Below are positions 48,809 to 57,274 of a stretch of DNA of 64,000 bases, piece by piece. This DNA comes from Marinobacter bohaiensis (GTDB lineage: Bacteria > Pseudomonadota > Gammaproteobacteria > Pseudomonadales > Oleiphilaceae). The stretch spans positions 372,001-436,000 of the forward strand of contig NZ_QGEH01000001.1 in the NCBI RefSeq assembly GCF_003258515.1. The letters are read 5' to 3'. The notes below the pieces were generated by a model. That model worked only from the letters and a program-made list of their open reading frames with translations, searched no databases and was not told the origin of the DNA. The position numbers were made by a program, and so were the translations under genes. The stretch's first letter is position 1. The number at the start of each line of letters is the position of its first letter.

Positions 48809-49735
48809 ATGCTGTCTGAAGCCCTGGCGCCGTCGCTGGCGCGATTCCTCGAGCACCTGCGTTCCGAACGACGCCAGTCGCCCCACACCTTCAGCAATTA
48901 CCAGCGTGACCTGGAGCGCCTGGGCCTGCGGCTGCAGGAGCAGGGCATGAGCCACTGGCGTGACCTGGATGTCCACGGGCTGCGCCGCCACGTGGCCCAG
49001 TTGAGTCGCGAAGGGCTGGGCGGGCGCAGCATCGCCCGTCACCTGTCCGCCACCCGCCGTTTCTACGAATTCCTTCTGCGCGAGCGTGAAGTGAGCGACA
49101 ACCCGGCGCTGGACGTGCGCGCGCCCAAGGCCGGTCGCAAGCTGCCACGCGTGGCCGACGTGGACCAGCTTGGCCACCTGCTCGACGCCGATCCCGACGA
49201 CCCGCTGGAAGTCCGCGATCGCGCCATGTTCGAGCTGATTTATTCCTCCGGCCTGCGACTGGCGGAGCTGGTGGGGCTGGACCTGGCCAGCCTGGACCGG
49301 GCTGCCGGCGAAGTGCGGGTCCTGGGCAAGGGCGGCAAGACACGGTTGCTGCCGGTGGGGCGCCAGGCCCTGGCGGCGGTCGACGCCTGGCTGGCGGTGC
49401 GTGCCGGCCTGGCCCCGGACGGCGAGACGGCCCTGTTCCTGAGCCGACAGGGCAAACGCCTCAGCGCACGCAGCGTGCAGTCCCGGCTCAATCGCTGGGG
49501 GCAGCACAAAGGGGCCGACCAGCGCCTGCACCCGCACCTGTTGCGCCACTCGTTCGCCAGCCACCTGCTGGAGTCCAGCGGCGACCTGCGCGCTGTGCAG
49601 GAACTGCTGGGCCACGCCGATATCGCCACCACCCAGGTCTACACCCATCTGGATTTCCAGCACCTGGCGCGGGTCTATGATCGCAGTCATCCCCGGGCGC
49701 GCCGGCGCAAGGCGGGCGATACCGAACCGTCGTAG
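48809..49735 (+). CDS. xerC: Tyrosine recombinase XerC
   Basis: 308 residues. N-terminal SAM-like core-binding domain, then the catalytic set Arg150 (SSGLRLAELVGL), Lys174 (LGKGGK), His243 and Arg246 (HLLRHSFASHLL), His269 (LLGHADI) and Tyr278 (TQVYTHLDF). With XerD it resolves chromosome dimers at dif. The dapF-DUF484-xerC order is the conserved chromosomal XerC context, so this is the housekeeping enzyme rather than an element integrase. The HAD gene that follows xerC in Pseudomonas is replaced here by a diguanylate cyclase. Confidence 0.95.
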   Translation: MLSEALAPSLARFLEHLRSERRQSPHTFSNYQRDLERLGLRLQEQGMSHWRDLDVHGLRRHVAQLSREGLGGRSIARHLSATRRFYEFLLREREVSDNPALDVRAPKAGRKLPRVADVDQLGHLLDADPDDPLEVRDRAMFELIYSSGLRLAELVGLDLASLDRAAGEVRVLGKGGKTRLLPVGRQALAAVDAWLAVRAGLAPDGETALFLSRQGKRLSARSVQSRLNRWGQHKGADQRLHPHLLRHSFASHLLESSGDLRAVQELLGHADIATTQVYTHLDFQHLARVYDRSHPRARRRKAGDTEPS

Positions 49736-49901
49736 TTCCCAGGGGCTATCACGTTCCCGGGGTACTATCGCGCATACCGGTGCTAACCTTTAGGTTTCCA
49801 AAGTACTAGAAGCATGCCATGCCTGCGACTACGCTATAGGGCATTGGGAAAGGACGTTCGCACACGATGAGCCATCAGCCCCCGTTTCCGGGACAGCAAT
49901 C

Positions 49902-51500
49902 ATGACGATGTCGGAAATTCGCCCCAAGGATTGGCAGGAGGAGCGCTTCACCCTTCAGCGGCTCCTGGTCCGCACCAGCCTGTTCGCGTCGGGGCAGGAC
50001 GCCGCGGCGGACGAACTGCTGGAGGAACTGCGCCGCATCCTCAAACACGAGACCTGCGACCTGGCGACCCTGCGACAGCTGCAGAGCCGCTTTGACCAGG
50101 CCCTCGAAGCCCTCGACGAGCGGCGTTTCCGTTCCGAACGCAACCTGAGACTGGCGCTGGAGCGCATCCTGGAGGCCCTTGGCGAGCTGGAGCGGAACAG
50201 CCGCAAAGGGCTGCGCACGCTGGAGAAACAGGTCGACGACCTGGCCGATCGCGGCGATGAACTGGTGCAATGGCTGACGACCCTGGCGGATCTGCTGGAG
50301 CAAAGCCAGGGGCAGCCGGAGCGCCCGCCGACTCGTGGCTGGCGCCGCTGGTTCGGTTTGCACGAGCGTGAGCCGGCGAGCGAAGCTGAGGCGCCGCCCG
50401 CGGCGGAGATCGCGATACCCACAACGACACCCGATGACAGTGGAGACGCGCGGCTCAACATCGCCCGTCGGGTGGGCGATCTGCTGGGGCACGTCCTCAA
50501 CCAGGTGAGTCTGGATGCGCCGGCCCACGCCCGCGCCATGCACCTGAGACAGCGCCTGGAGATGGGCAGCGACTGGGATGAGCTGCGCGACGTCCTCAAC
50601 GAGATCGTGGACCTGATCATCGCCGCGGTGAGTCGCGGTCGGCTGGAGTTCGAGAGTTTCCTGCGCCGGCTGGACGAGCGCCTGGCGGCCCTCAAGCTGA
50701 ATTGCAAGGCCCAGGTCGACGCCCGGCTCGACCAGCGCAACGCTGCCGAAGCCCTGGACAGCGAAGTGAGTCAGCAGCTGCAGGACATCGAGCAGGCCAT
50801 CGGCACTGCCCACAGCCTGGACGAGCTGAAGGCGTCCGTGTCGGCCAACATCCAGGCGCTATCCACCTCGTTCCGCACCTATCGGGAAGACGAATGCCGC
50901 CGTGAGGCCATGCTGGAGAAAGAGCTGGCGGCCATGCAGGAAAAGGTGGCGGGACTGGAAGCCTATTCCGAGCAGGTGCAGGAGAAACTGCGCGCCGAGC
51001 GTGCCCGTTCCCTGACCGACATGCTGACCCAGTTGCCCAACCGGGAGGCCTGGCAGGAACGGCTGCAGTTCGAGTTCGACCGCTGGCAGCGCTATCACCA
51101 GCCGGTGGTGATGGCGGTGCTGGACATCGACCTGTTCAAGCGCGTCAATGACTCCTATGGCCACAAGGCGGGCGACCGGGTCATCCAGCTGGTCGCCAAG
51201 ACCCTGTGCGACCGGTTGCGCTCCACCGACTTCGTGGCCCGTTACGGCGGCGAGGAATTTGTAATCCTGTTACCCGAAACGACTATGGAAGCGGCGTTCA
51301 AGGTGATCGATAATCTGCGCGAGCATGTGGCGCAGTTGCCGTTCCATTTCCAGGATCAGCCGGTGACCATCACCGTCTCGGCGGGGCTGGTGGCGTTCGG
51401 CGACGCGGCCACGGCGGACGATCTGTTCGACACCGCGGACAAAGCGCTCTATCAGGCCAAGCGGGACGGTCGTAACCGGGTCGCCCACCTGGGTCAGTGA
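49902..51500 (+). CDS. Diguanylate cyclase with long helical N-terminus
   Basis: 532 residues. About 370 N-terminal residues are mostly helical and coiled-coil, with a Pro/Ala/Glu linker near residues 137-178 that divides them in two. A C-terminal GGDEF domain has an intact RYGGEEFVILLPE active site, DxDxFKxxND-type LDIDLFKRVNDSYGHKAGD, and no RxxD inhibitory site five residues upstream of GGEEF that I can recognise. It should make c-di-GMP. No membrane segment. The layout is reminiscent of Pseudomonas DgcP but I cannot confirm orthology. Its stop overlaps the convergent DUF2789 gene by 7 bases. Confidence 0.88.
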   Translation: MTMSEIRPKDWQEERFTLQRLLVRTSLFASGQDAAADELLEELRRILKHETCDLATLRQLQSRFDQALEALDERRFRSERNLRLALERILEALGELERNSRKGLRTLEKQVDDLADRGDELVQWLTTLADLLEQSQGQPERPPTRGWRRWFGLHEREPASEAEAPPAAEIAIPTTTPDDSGDARLNIARRVGDLLGHVLNQVSLDAPAHARAMHLRQRLEMGSDWDELRDVLNEIVDLIIAAVSRGRLEFESFLRRLDERLAALKLNCKAQVDARLDQRNAAEALDSEVSQQLQDIEQAIGTAHSLDELKASVSANIQALSTSFRTYREDECRREAMLEKELAAMQEKVAGLEAYSEQVQEKLRAERARSLTDMLTQLPNREAWQERLQFEFDRWQRYHQPVVMAVLDIDLFKRVNDSYGHKAGDRVIQLVAKTLCDRLRSTDFVARYGGEEFVILLPETTMEAAFKVIDNLREHVAQLPFHFQDQPVTITVSAGLVAFGDAATADDLFDTADKALYQAKRDGRNRVAHLGQ

Positions 51501-51727
51501 CGCAGCAGGGCGTCGAGCTCGTCGATCACTTCCGCCCAGTCGGAATCCTCGTCAATGCCTTCATGCAGAAAGCTGGCCTGGGACGCGTTCCAGCACGGAG
51601 CTTCGGCCAGGACCATGTCCGGCGGCAGTGGTGCGTGCCGGCTGATGAAGGCCTCGATGCTGGCGGCATCGGCCGGCAGGCCCAGTTGTTCGAACAGCGT
51701 CGACAGGGAGTGCTGACTGGTATCCAT
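51494..51727 (-). CDS. DUF2789 family protein
   Basis: 77 residues, acidic, soluble. [51 protein letters not shown] and [14 protein letters not shown] closely fit the DUF2789 family of Pseudomonas and relatives, whose function is unknown. It overlaps the end of the diguanylate cyclase by 7 bases and is divergent from the EvgS-like kinase (start 115 bases away). Confidence 0.88.
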   Translation of the reverse strand: MDTSQHSLSTLFEQLGLPADAASIEAFISRHAPLPPDMVLAEAPCWNASQASFLHEGIDEDSDWAEVIDELDALLRH

Positions 51728-51842
51728 GATGCTAAAGTCCTCGAGGCAGGAGTCCTCTGCGTTGAGGCCGCTCGGTCAACTTGAGAACCCGTTTGAATCA
51801 CGTCCTGTCAATCAATCTAGCCAAACACCCGAGGATAGCCAA

Positions 51843-54800
51843 GTGAAGCGCGGTCTGGCTCTAGCCACCCTGTTTGTCCTGTTCCAGCTGATCGCGTTGC
51901 CGCTGGCCGCCGAGCCGCGTATGCCATCACCGCGTCCGATGCTGGGGGCGGACGACCTGGCCTGGGTGGCGCAGCAGGGTAACCTGCGTATCGGCATTGC
52001 CGGGCAGCGCAAACCCCTGGCGTACCTGGCCCAGGACGGGGAAATGGTGGGCACCCATCCCGGCTTTGCGCGGCTGGTGGGCGAGAAACTGGGCGTGGAC
52101 GTCACCCTGGTGCCCGGCAACGCCGTCACCCTTGAATCGCGCCTGCGCGAGGGCGAGCTGGATGCGGTGATCATGACCGTGCAGCATCCGGCCAGTGCCC
52201 CCAACCTGCGTTTCACGGACAGCTTCATGTCGCTCAATTATGGCCTGTTCGCCAACGCCGATGACGCTTCGGTGCAACGCCTGTCCGATCTGGAGCACAA
52301 GCGGGTGGCGCTGATCGCCGGTGATTCCCATCAATACTCCCTGCTGGATCCGGTGCAGTCGTTCCAGCCGATCCCGGTGCGTTCGGTGAGCGAGGCGGTC
52401 AACAGCATCCTGGCGGGCGAGGCCGATGCCTTCTTCGCGCCCATGCCGGTGATTTCCGACTACCTGCGCGCCGGGCTGATCGACCAGCTTTCGCTGGTCA
52501 CCGTGCTCAACAATCAGCCGGCGGAAGTGGCCTTTGCCGTGGCCTCGGACAACCCACGGTTGCAGCGCATCCTCGATGCCGGCGTGGAATCCATCAGTGG
52601 CAACGAGAGCCGTGCGGTGCAGGGCAAGTGGATCGCCTTCGAGCTGCCCGGCGTGGACGCCGAGAATCAGGTCACCGTCACGCCGCAGGAACAGGCCTGG
52701 CTCAAGCGCCATCCTGACCTGCGCGTGGCCTACCGCACCGACTGGCCGCCGTTCGAATTCGCCGAGGACGGCCGCCCCACCGGCCTGGTGCCGGATCTGG
52801 TGGGCCAGCTGGCCGACGGTCTCGACGTGCGCTTCGCCACACGCACCCTGGACGACTGGTCGAAGGCCGAGGCGATGCTGGAAGATGGCGAGATCGACAT
52901 CCTGCCGGCCCTGCCACGCACGCCCCGGCGCGAGAAACTGTTCCTGTTCACCCGCGCCTACCTGAGCCTGCCCATCGCCATGGTCATCCGCGACGACGGC
53001 CGCTTCATCGGTGACCTGCGTGAGCTGCGTGACGAGCGGGTGGGCGTGGTGCGCCAGCAGGCCAGCCACGAATACCTGCTGATCAACCATCCCGAGCTCA
53101 ACCTGTACCCGGTGGATAACCTGGAGGAAGGCCTGCTGGCGCTGTCCAACGGCGACCTGGACGTCATGGTCACGCACATCCCCGGGGTCAGCTACACGGT
53201 GGCGCACCTGGGCCTGTCCAACCTGCGCATCACCAGCATCACGCCTTACCAGTACGAACTGCGCCTGGCGGTACGGCGCGACGAACCGGAACTGTTGCGC
53301 ATCCTCAACAAGGGCCTGGGGGCGATCGAGAAGAAAGACTACGACACCATCTACAACCGCTGGATCCACCTGGATATCGAGCAGGACATCGACTACACGG
53401 TGGTGCGCCGGGTGGTGCTGATTGCCGTGGTGGTGGTGCTGATCTTCCTCTACTGGAACCGCAAACTGTCGCGCGAGGTGGACGAGCGGATTCGCTCTGA
53501 GGACGCCCTGCGCCGCAGCGAGGACGAGCTGCGCGCCGCCAAACTGGAAGCCGAGCAGCTGGCGCGGGAAGCGGAGTCGGCCAACCGCGCCAAGAGCGAG
53601 TTCCTGGCCAACATGTCCCACGAGATTCGCACGCCGATGAACGCGGTGATGGGCTACTCGGAGCTGCTGGAAAGCGGCGTCACCGATCCCCGCCAGCGTG
53701 GCTACATCGAATCGATCAAGGCCGGCAGTCGCAGCCTGCTGACGCTGATCAACGACATCCTCGACCTGTCGCGGATCGAGGCCGGCAAGATGCGGCTGGA
53801 ATTCGGGCCGCTGGACCTCAAGCGGTTGCTGGAGGACGTGCGGCGCATCTTCGAGATGCGCGCCAAGGCCCGCGGCCTGACCCTGAGCGTGACCCTGGCC
53901 GAGGACATGCCGCGCGCCATGGTGCTGGACGAGACCCGCCTGCGCCAGGTGTTGTTCAATCTGGTGGGCAACGCCATCAAGTTCACCCACGAGGGCGAGG
54001 TCAGCCTCCGGGCCCATACTGAGCGTTGCCACAGCGACGATTCCGGCGACGAGTGCCAATTGGTGATCGAGGTGAGTGACACCGGTATTGGTATCCCCGA
54101 GGACCAGCAGAAGCGGATCTTCGATGCCTTCGAGCAGCAGGAAGGGCAGAGTAACCGCCAGTACGGCGGCACCGGCCTGGGCCTGGCGATCAGCCGCAAA
54201 CTGGCGCGCATGATGGGCGGGGACCTGACCGTCACCAGCACTCTGGACGAGGGCTCCTGTTTCCGCCTGGTGCTGCACGATGTGGAAACGTCCACCACCG
54301 GCCCGGACACCCGCGACGAAGGGGCGCCGAATCTGCTGTTCCAGAATGGCCTGGTGCTGGTGGTGGACGACAACCGCATGAACCGCCAACTGGTGCGCGA
54401 CATGCTCGAACCCGTCGGCCTCAAGGTGATCGAGGCGGAGGACGGCGGCCAGGCGCTGAGCGTGTCCCGCGAGTGCCAGCCGGGTGTGGTGCTGATGGAC
54501 ATCCGCATGCCGGTGATGGACGGTTTCACCTGCCGCCGCACCATGCACGAGGACGAGAACCTGGCGCACATCCCGGTGATTGCCCTGACCGCCTCGGTGA
54601 TGCCAGGCGACGCCTACCGCATTGAGGAAGCGGGTTTCGATGGCTTCCTGCAGAAGCCGGTCAGCCGGCAGGTGCTGATGGAGGAACTGGCGCGCTTCCT
54701 GGATCACGAGCGCCGCGCGCCGGAACAGGGCGAAGGCGACGAACCGGAAGACGACATGGTGCTCAATGATGTCACCAATCGCTATCTGCGCCGGCGTCTC

Positions 54801-55052
54801 AAGGCGGACTTGCAGCGCACCTTTACCGAGGAGTGGGAAGGCCTGCGCGGCGGCGGCGATCCCGAACAGTTGAGTGCGTTCGCCCAGCGCCTGCAGGAGT
54901 GGGGCAAGCGTTACCGGGTCAAGGAAGTGGTGGAGTACGGCCGTGACCTGCAGGCGGACGTGGACGCGTTCGAGCTGGACAGTCTGGATGATCGCCTGGA
55001 AGCCTTCCCCGACCTCCTCTCCGAGGACGCCACGGCGGACAGCGACCGCTAG
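51843..55052 (+). CDS. EvgS/BvgS-like hybrid sensor kinase
   Basis: 1069 residues. Signal peptide (about 1-22). Two periplasmic solute-binding (SBP_bac_3) domains follow, beginning [20 protein letters not shown] and [21 protein letters not shown] membrane helix (about 524-541) leads to a coiled coil, a HisKA domain with His593 in [11 protein letters not shown], HATPase ([29 protein letters not shown]), and a receiver with Asp886 in [13 protein letters not shown]. The C-terminal 110 residues are helical but show no clear HPt histidine. GTG at 51843 is chosen because gagga precedes it and the signal peptide starts there. No cognate response regulator is adjacent. Confidence 0.88.
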   Translation: MKRGLALATLFVLFQLIALPLAAEPRMPSPRPMLGADDLAWVAQQGNLRIGIAGQRKPLAYLAQDGEMVGTHPGFARLVGEKLGVDVTLVPGNAVTLESRLREGELDAVIMTVQHPASAPNLRFTDSFMSLNYGLFANADDASVQRLSDLEHKRVALIAGDSHQYSLLDPVQSFQPIPVRSVSEAVNSILAGEADAFFAPMPVISDYLRAGLIDQLSLVTVLNNQPAEVAFAVASDNPRLQRILDAGVESISGNESRAVQGKWIAFELPGVDAENQVTVTPQEQAWLKRHPDLRVAYRTDWPPFEFAEDGRPTGLVPDLVGQLADGLDVRFATRTLDDWSKAEAMLEDGEIDILPALPRTPRREKLFLFTRAYLSLPIAMVIRDDGRFIGDLRELRDERVGVVRQQASHEYLLINHPELNLYPVDNLEEGLLALSNGDLDVMVTHIPGVSYTVAHLGLSNLRITSITPYQYELRLAVRRDEPELLRILNKGLGAIEKKDYDTIYNRWIHLDIEQDIDYTVVRRVVLIAVVVVLIFLYWNRKLSREVDERIRSEDALRRSEDELRAAKLEAEQLAREAESANRAKSEFLANMSHEIRTPMNAVMGYSELLESGVTDPRQRGYIESIKAGSRSLLTLINDILDLSRIEAGKMRLEFGPLDLKRLLEDVRRIFEMRAKARGLTLSVTLAEDMPRAMVLDETRLRQVLFNLVGNAIKFTHEGEVSLRAHTERCHSDDSGDECQLVIEVSDTGIGIPEDQQKRIFDAFEQQEGQSNRQYGGTGLGLAISRKLARMMGGDLTVTSTLDEGSCFRLVLHDVETSTTGPDTRDEGAPNLLFQNGLVLVVDDNRMNRQLVRDMLEPVGLKVIEAEDGGQALSVSRECQPGVVLMDIRMPVMDGFTCRRTMHEDENLAHIPVIALTASVMPGDAYRIEEAGFDGFLQKPVSRQVLMEELARFLDHERRAPEQGEGDEPEDDMVLNDVTNRYLRRRLKADLQRTFTEEWEGLRGGGDPEQLSAFAQRLQEWGKRYRVKEVVEYGRDLQADVDAFELDSLDDRLEAFPDLLSEDATADSDR

Positions 55053-55094
55053 TCAGAGCCGGGCCGATCCGGAGAAACGGGTCGTTAGCCGCGG

Positions 55095-55478
55095 TCAGAG
55101 ACAGTCGTACTGGGAGCGGCGATCGAAGGCGACCGACACCATGTCGTAGCCCTGGCGGGTGAGGCGCTGCATCAGGTCGCGATCGCGGATCATCGCCATG
55201 CAGATGGTGTGGATGCTGGTCTGGAGGTGGTCGTCGGACTGCGCCGAATCGAAGCGGAAATCGACGATCAGGTATTTGCGGGCGTAGTTGGCGGTTGCGG
55301 GAATCTCGTCGCGGCTGACGCTGGTATAACCGATGTAGCTTGGGCCCCGGGCATCGAACAGGCCGCTCATCAACAGATCGATGTTTTCCGCCCGGGCGGA
55401 TTGCGCACAGGCCAGCCCCAGCAGCAGCCCCAGGCTGCCCAGCATTCGTGGCAGTTGCATGTTGCGCAGCGTTTTCAT
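55095..55478 (-). CDS. Small periplasmic protein of unknown function
   Basis: 127 residues with a signal peptide (about 1-30, ending AQSARA). The mature part of about 97 residues has two conserved-looking cysteines (TICMAM and C-terminal YDCL), enough for one disulfide, and the phrase YARKYLIVDFRFDSAQSDDHLQTSIHTI is not known to me. It converges with the hybrid kinase. Nothing in it suggests an enzyme. Confidence 0.65.
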   Translation of the reverse strand: MKTLRNMQLPRMLGSLGLLLGLACAQSARAENIDLLMSGLFDARGPSYIGYTSVSRDEIPATANYARKYLIVDFRFDSAQSDDHLQTSIHTICMAMIRDRDLMQRLTRQGYDMVSVAFDRRSQYDCL

Positions 55479-55588
55479 CGTCAGACTCGCAGTGTAACCG
55501 AATGTAATGGCTTGTTACGTTGCATTATGGCAAACGGACGCAGGTTTGCTCATCCTTCCGACGACCTTTTTTCAATTGTTTGCAAGCG

Positions 55589-56350
55589 TCAGCGGGCTCT
55601 CTGCCAGGCCAGCCAGCCGAATGACCAGAGCGTGGCCAGCGCCAGAGCCAGCGCTGTGCCGACGAAAACGCCGACCACCGGGTAAAGCAGCGCCACCGCC
55701 ACCGTGTGGGTGATCAGCGAGCCCAGGCCGGCCGGATAGTGCTTGACCAGCGTCTGCGCCGGCGCCGGCCCGTGCTGCCAGAAAATGATCGCCAGCAGCG
55801 GAAAGAAGGTGATGGGGAAAGCCGCCAGGACGCCGCTGAGAGTGGCCGTTCCCCAGTGACCGGCGGACGTGATGGCCACCACGATCAGGCCCGAGATCAC
55901 GCCGCGCAGGATGTGTTCCGGCCAACCCGGCCGCTTGTCGAGGGTGATGCCGGTGTCTGCGAAGTGGCGCATCAGGCGGTGCGCCACCACCGTGAACAGC
56001 ACGCTGGCCAGCAGCGCCCAGGGCAGCGTCAGATCCAGCAGTGACAGCGGCAGCGCCACCACCAGAAACGCCAGTACCGACAGGGTCAACGCACGCAGGC
56101 GTTTCTCGCTGGCGGTCGCGGCGAACGCCAGCGCCAGGGTCTGGCCCGCGATAAAGCCCAGCAGGGTGCCACGGGCGGCATCGGCGGCGAAGGCCGGTCC
56201 CTGCTCGTAGCCGAGAAAGAACAGCGCCACGCCGGTGCCCAGCGGAAAGCCCGCCAGGATGCCGGCCACCCGGGTGCTGACGCGCTCCGCCAGCCAGGCC
56301 AGGGCCAGGACGGTGGCCAGGGTGGCCACCACCTTGATGATCAGAAGCAT
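55589..56350 (-). CDS. Multi-pass membrane protein with internal duplication
   Basis: 253 residues and about eight membrane helices. The two halves are similar: AGILAGFPLGTGVALFFLGYEQG (about 28-50) matches SGVLAAFPITFFPLLAIIFWQHG (about 172-194), each followed by a loop and a G-rich helix (RGTLLGFIAGQTLAL; AGLGSLITHTVAVAL). This is a two-fold repeat as in many small transporters. The family is not recognised with certainty; the repeat phrase has a faint GlpM-like look. Monocistronic, substrate unknown. Confidence 0.7.
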   Translation of the reverse strand: MLLIIKVVATLATVLALAWLAERVSTRVAGILAGFPLGTGVALFFLGYEQGPAFAADAARGTLLGFIAGQTLALAFAATASEKRLRALTLSVLAFLVVALPLSLLDLTLPWALLASVLFTVVAHRLMRHFADTGITLDKRPGWPEHILRGVISGLIVVAITSAGHWGTATLSGVLAAFPITFFPLLAIIFWQHGPAPAQTLVKHYPAGLGSLITHTVAVALLYPVVGVFVGTALALALATLWSFGWLAWQRAR

Positions 56351-56461
56351 GGGTACGGTTTCCTGCTTGTTGTTATACGCCGCAACGGATTGCTGCCGGC
56401 CGTCTCCGGAAGAGGGGCATGCTACGGCATTGGCGCATCGCAGGGAATGCCGGCGGGCACT

Positions 56462-56489
56462 TTGGCCGGCCGGGGGGATACGCTAGGAT
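56462..56489 (+). promoter_or_regulatory. Possible promoter of the 56538 gene
   Basis: TTGGCC (56462-56467), 16-base spacer, TAGGAT (56484-56489), about 49 bases before the ATG. Confidence 0.35.
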
Positions 56490-56537
56490 AGAGGCATTCC
56501 CCGGGTAACCGGGCCCTGTTTTCGCGGAGACGATGTC

Positions 56538-57173
56538 ATGTATCAGTTGGTATTCAAGGGAGAGTGTGCGCCCGGCACCGACGAGCCGACCGCGCGTGCC
56601 AACGCGCGGGCCCTGTTCAAGGCGAGCGTCGACCAGGTCGAGCGGATGTTCAGCGGCCGGCGGGTGGTGATCCGCAACAAGCTGGAGCAGGAGCAGGCAG
56701 AGAAGTATCTGGCGGTCCTGCGCAAGCACGGCATGATTGCCCACGCTGAGCCCATGGCCGGCGCGGCCGAGCCCCCACCGTCGTCGCCTGCGGAACCGAC
56801 CGAGCGCCCGGCGGCGTCCCGTCCGGTGCCGCCTCCGGCGCCGGAGCCCGAGCCGCAGGCGTCGAATGCGCCGGCCGCTGCGGGTGACGCGGAGGGGTCT
56901 TCCGGCGGCGTGCCGGTGGAGCCCGGCGAACGACCCAATGTGGCGGGCGAAAAGGTGGATGCAATCCTGGCGCACTCCAGCCTGCGCGTCGGTGCGGCTC
57001 ACGACCGCCTGAGCGAGGCCCATGAGGTGGAAGCGCCGATGTTCGAGCACCTCGACGACTGGAGCGTCGCGCCGGTAGGCGTGACCCTGGTGGAGAACGA
57101 AGAGCCCATTCCGCCGGTGGTCCCGGACATTTCCCATTTGTCACTGGTCGAGGACGAGGACAAGAACCAATAA
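56538..57173 (+). CDS. Hypothetical protein with conserved N-terminal domain and Pro/Ala-rich linker
   Basis: 211 residues, no signal or membrane segment. The first 73 residues (MYQLVFKGECAPG...ANARALFKASVDQVERMFSGRRVVIRNKLEQEQAEKYLAVLRKHGM) resemble a small domain often found at the N-terminus of otherwise different proteobacterial membrane proteins. Residues 74-130 are a Pro/Ala/Glu linker. The C-terminus is acidic and contains SLRVGAAHDRLSE and MFEHLDDWSVAPVGVTLVENEEPIPPVVPDISHLSL. Function unknown. A hairpin terminator follows. Confidence 0.72.
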   Translation: MYQLVFKGECAPGTDEPTARANARALFKASVDQVERMFSGRRVVIRNKLEQEQAEKYLAVLRKHGMIAHAEPMAGAAEPPPSSPAEPTERPAASRPVPPPAPEPEPQASNAPAAAGDAEGSSGGVPVEPGERPNVAGEKVDAILAHSSLRVGAAHDRLSEAHEVEAPMFEHLDDWSVAPVGVTLVENEEPIPPVVPDISHLSLVEDEDKNQ

Positions 57174-57185
57174 TACCCGCCGCGC

Positions 57186-57216
57186 CGTCCCCTCCCGGGG
57201 CGGCGTTTTCGTTTTG
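57186..57216 (+). terminator. Hairpin terminator after the 56538 gene
   Basis: GC-rich stem gccg-tcccc/gggg-cggc with one bulge around TCCC, followed by gttttcgtttt. Confidence 0.6.
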
Positions 57217-57274
57217 TGAATCCTGAATCGCCTGAAACACCCGGACCGCCACGGGTCCGGCAAGGGAGTGTCGC

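Noticed and set aside
51927-54707. 926-codon frame antisense to the hybrid kinase
   Set aside because: Shadow of a gene with complete kinase motifs.
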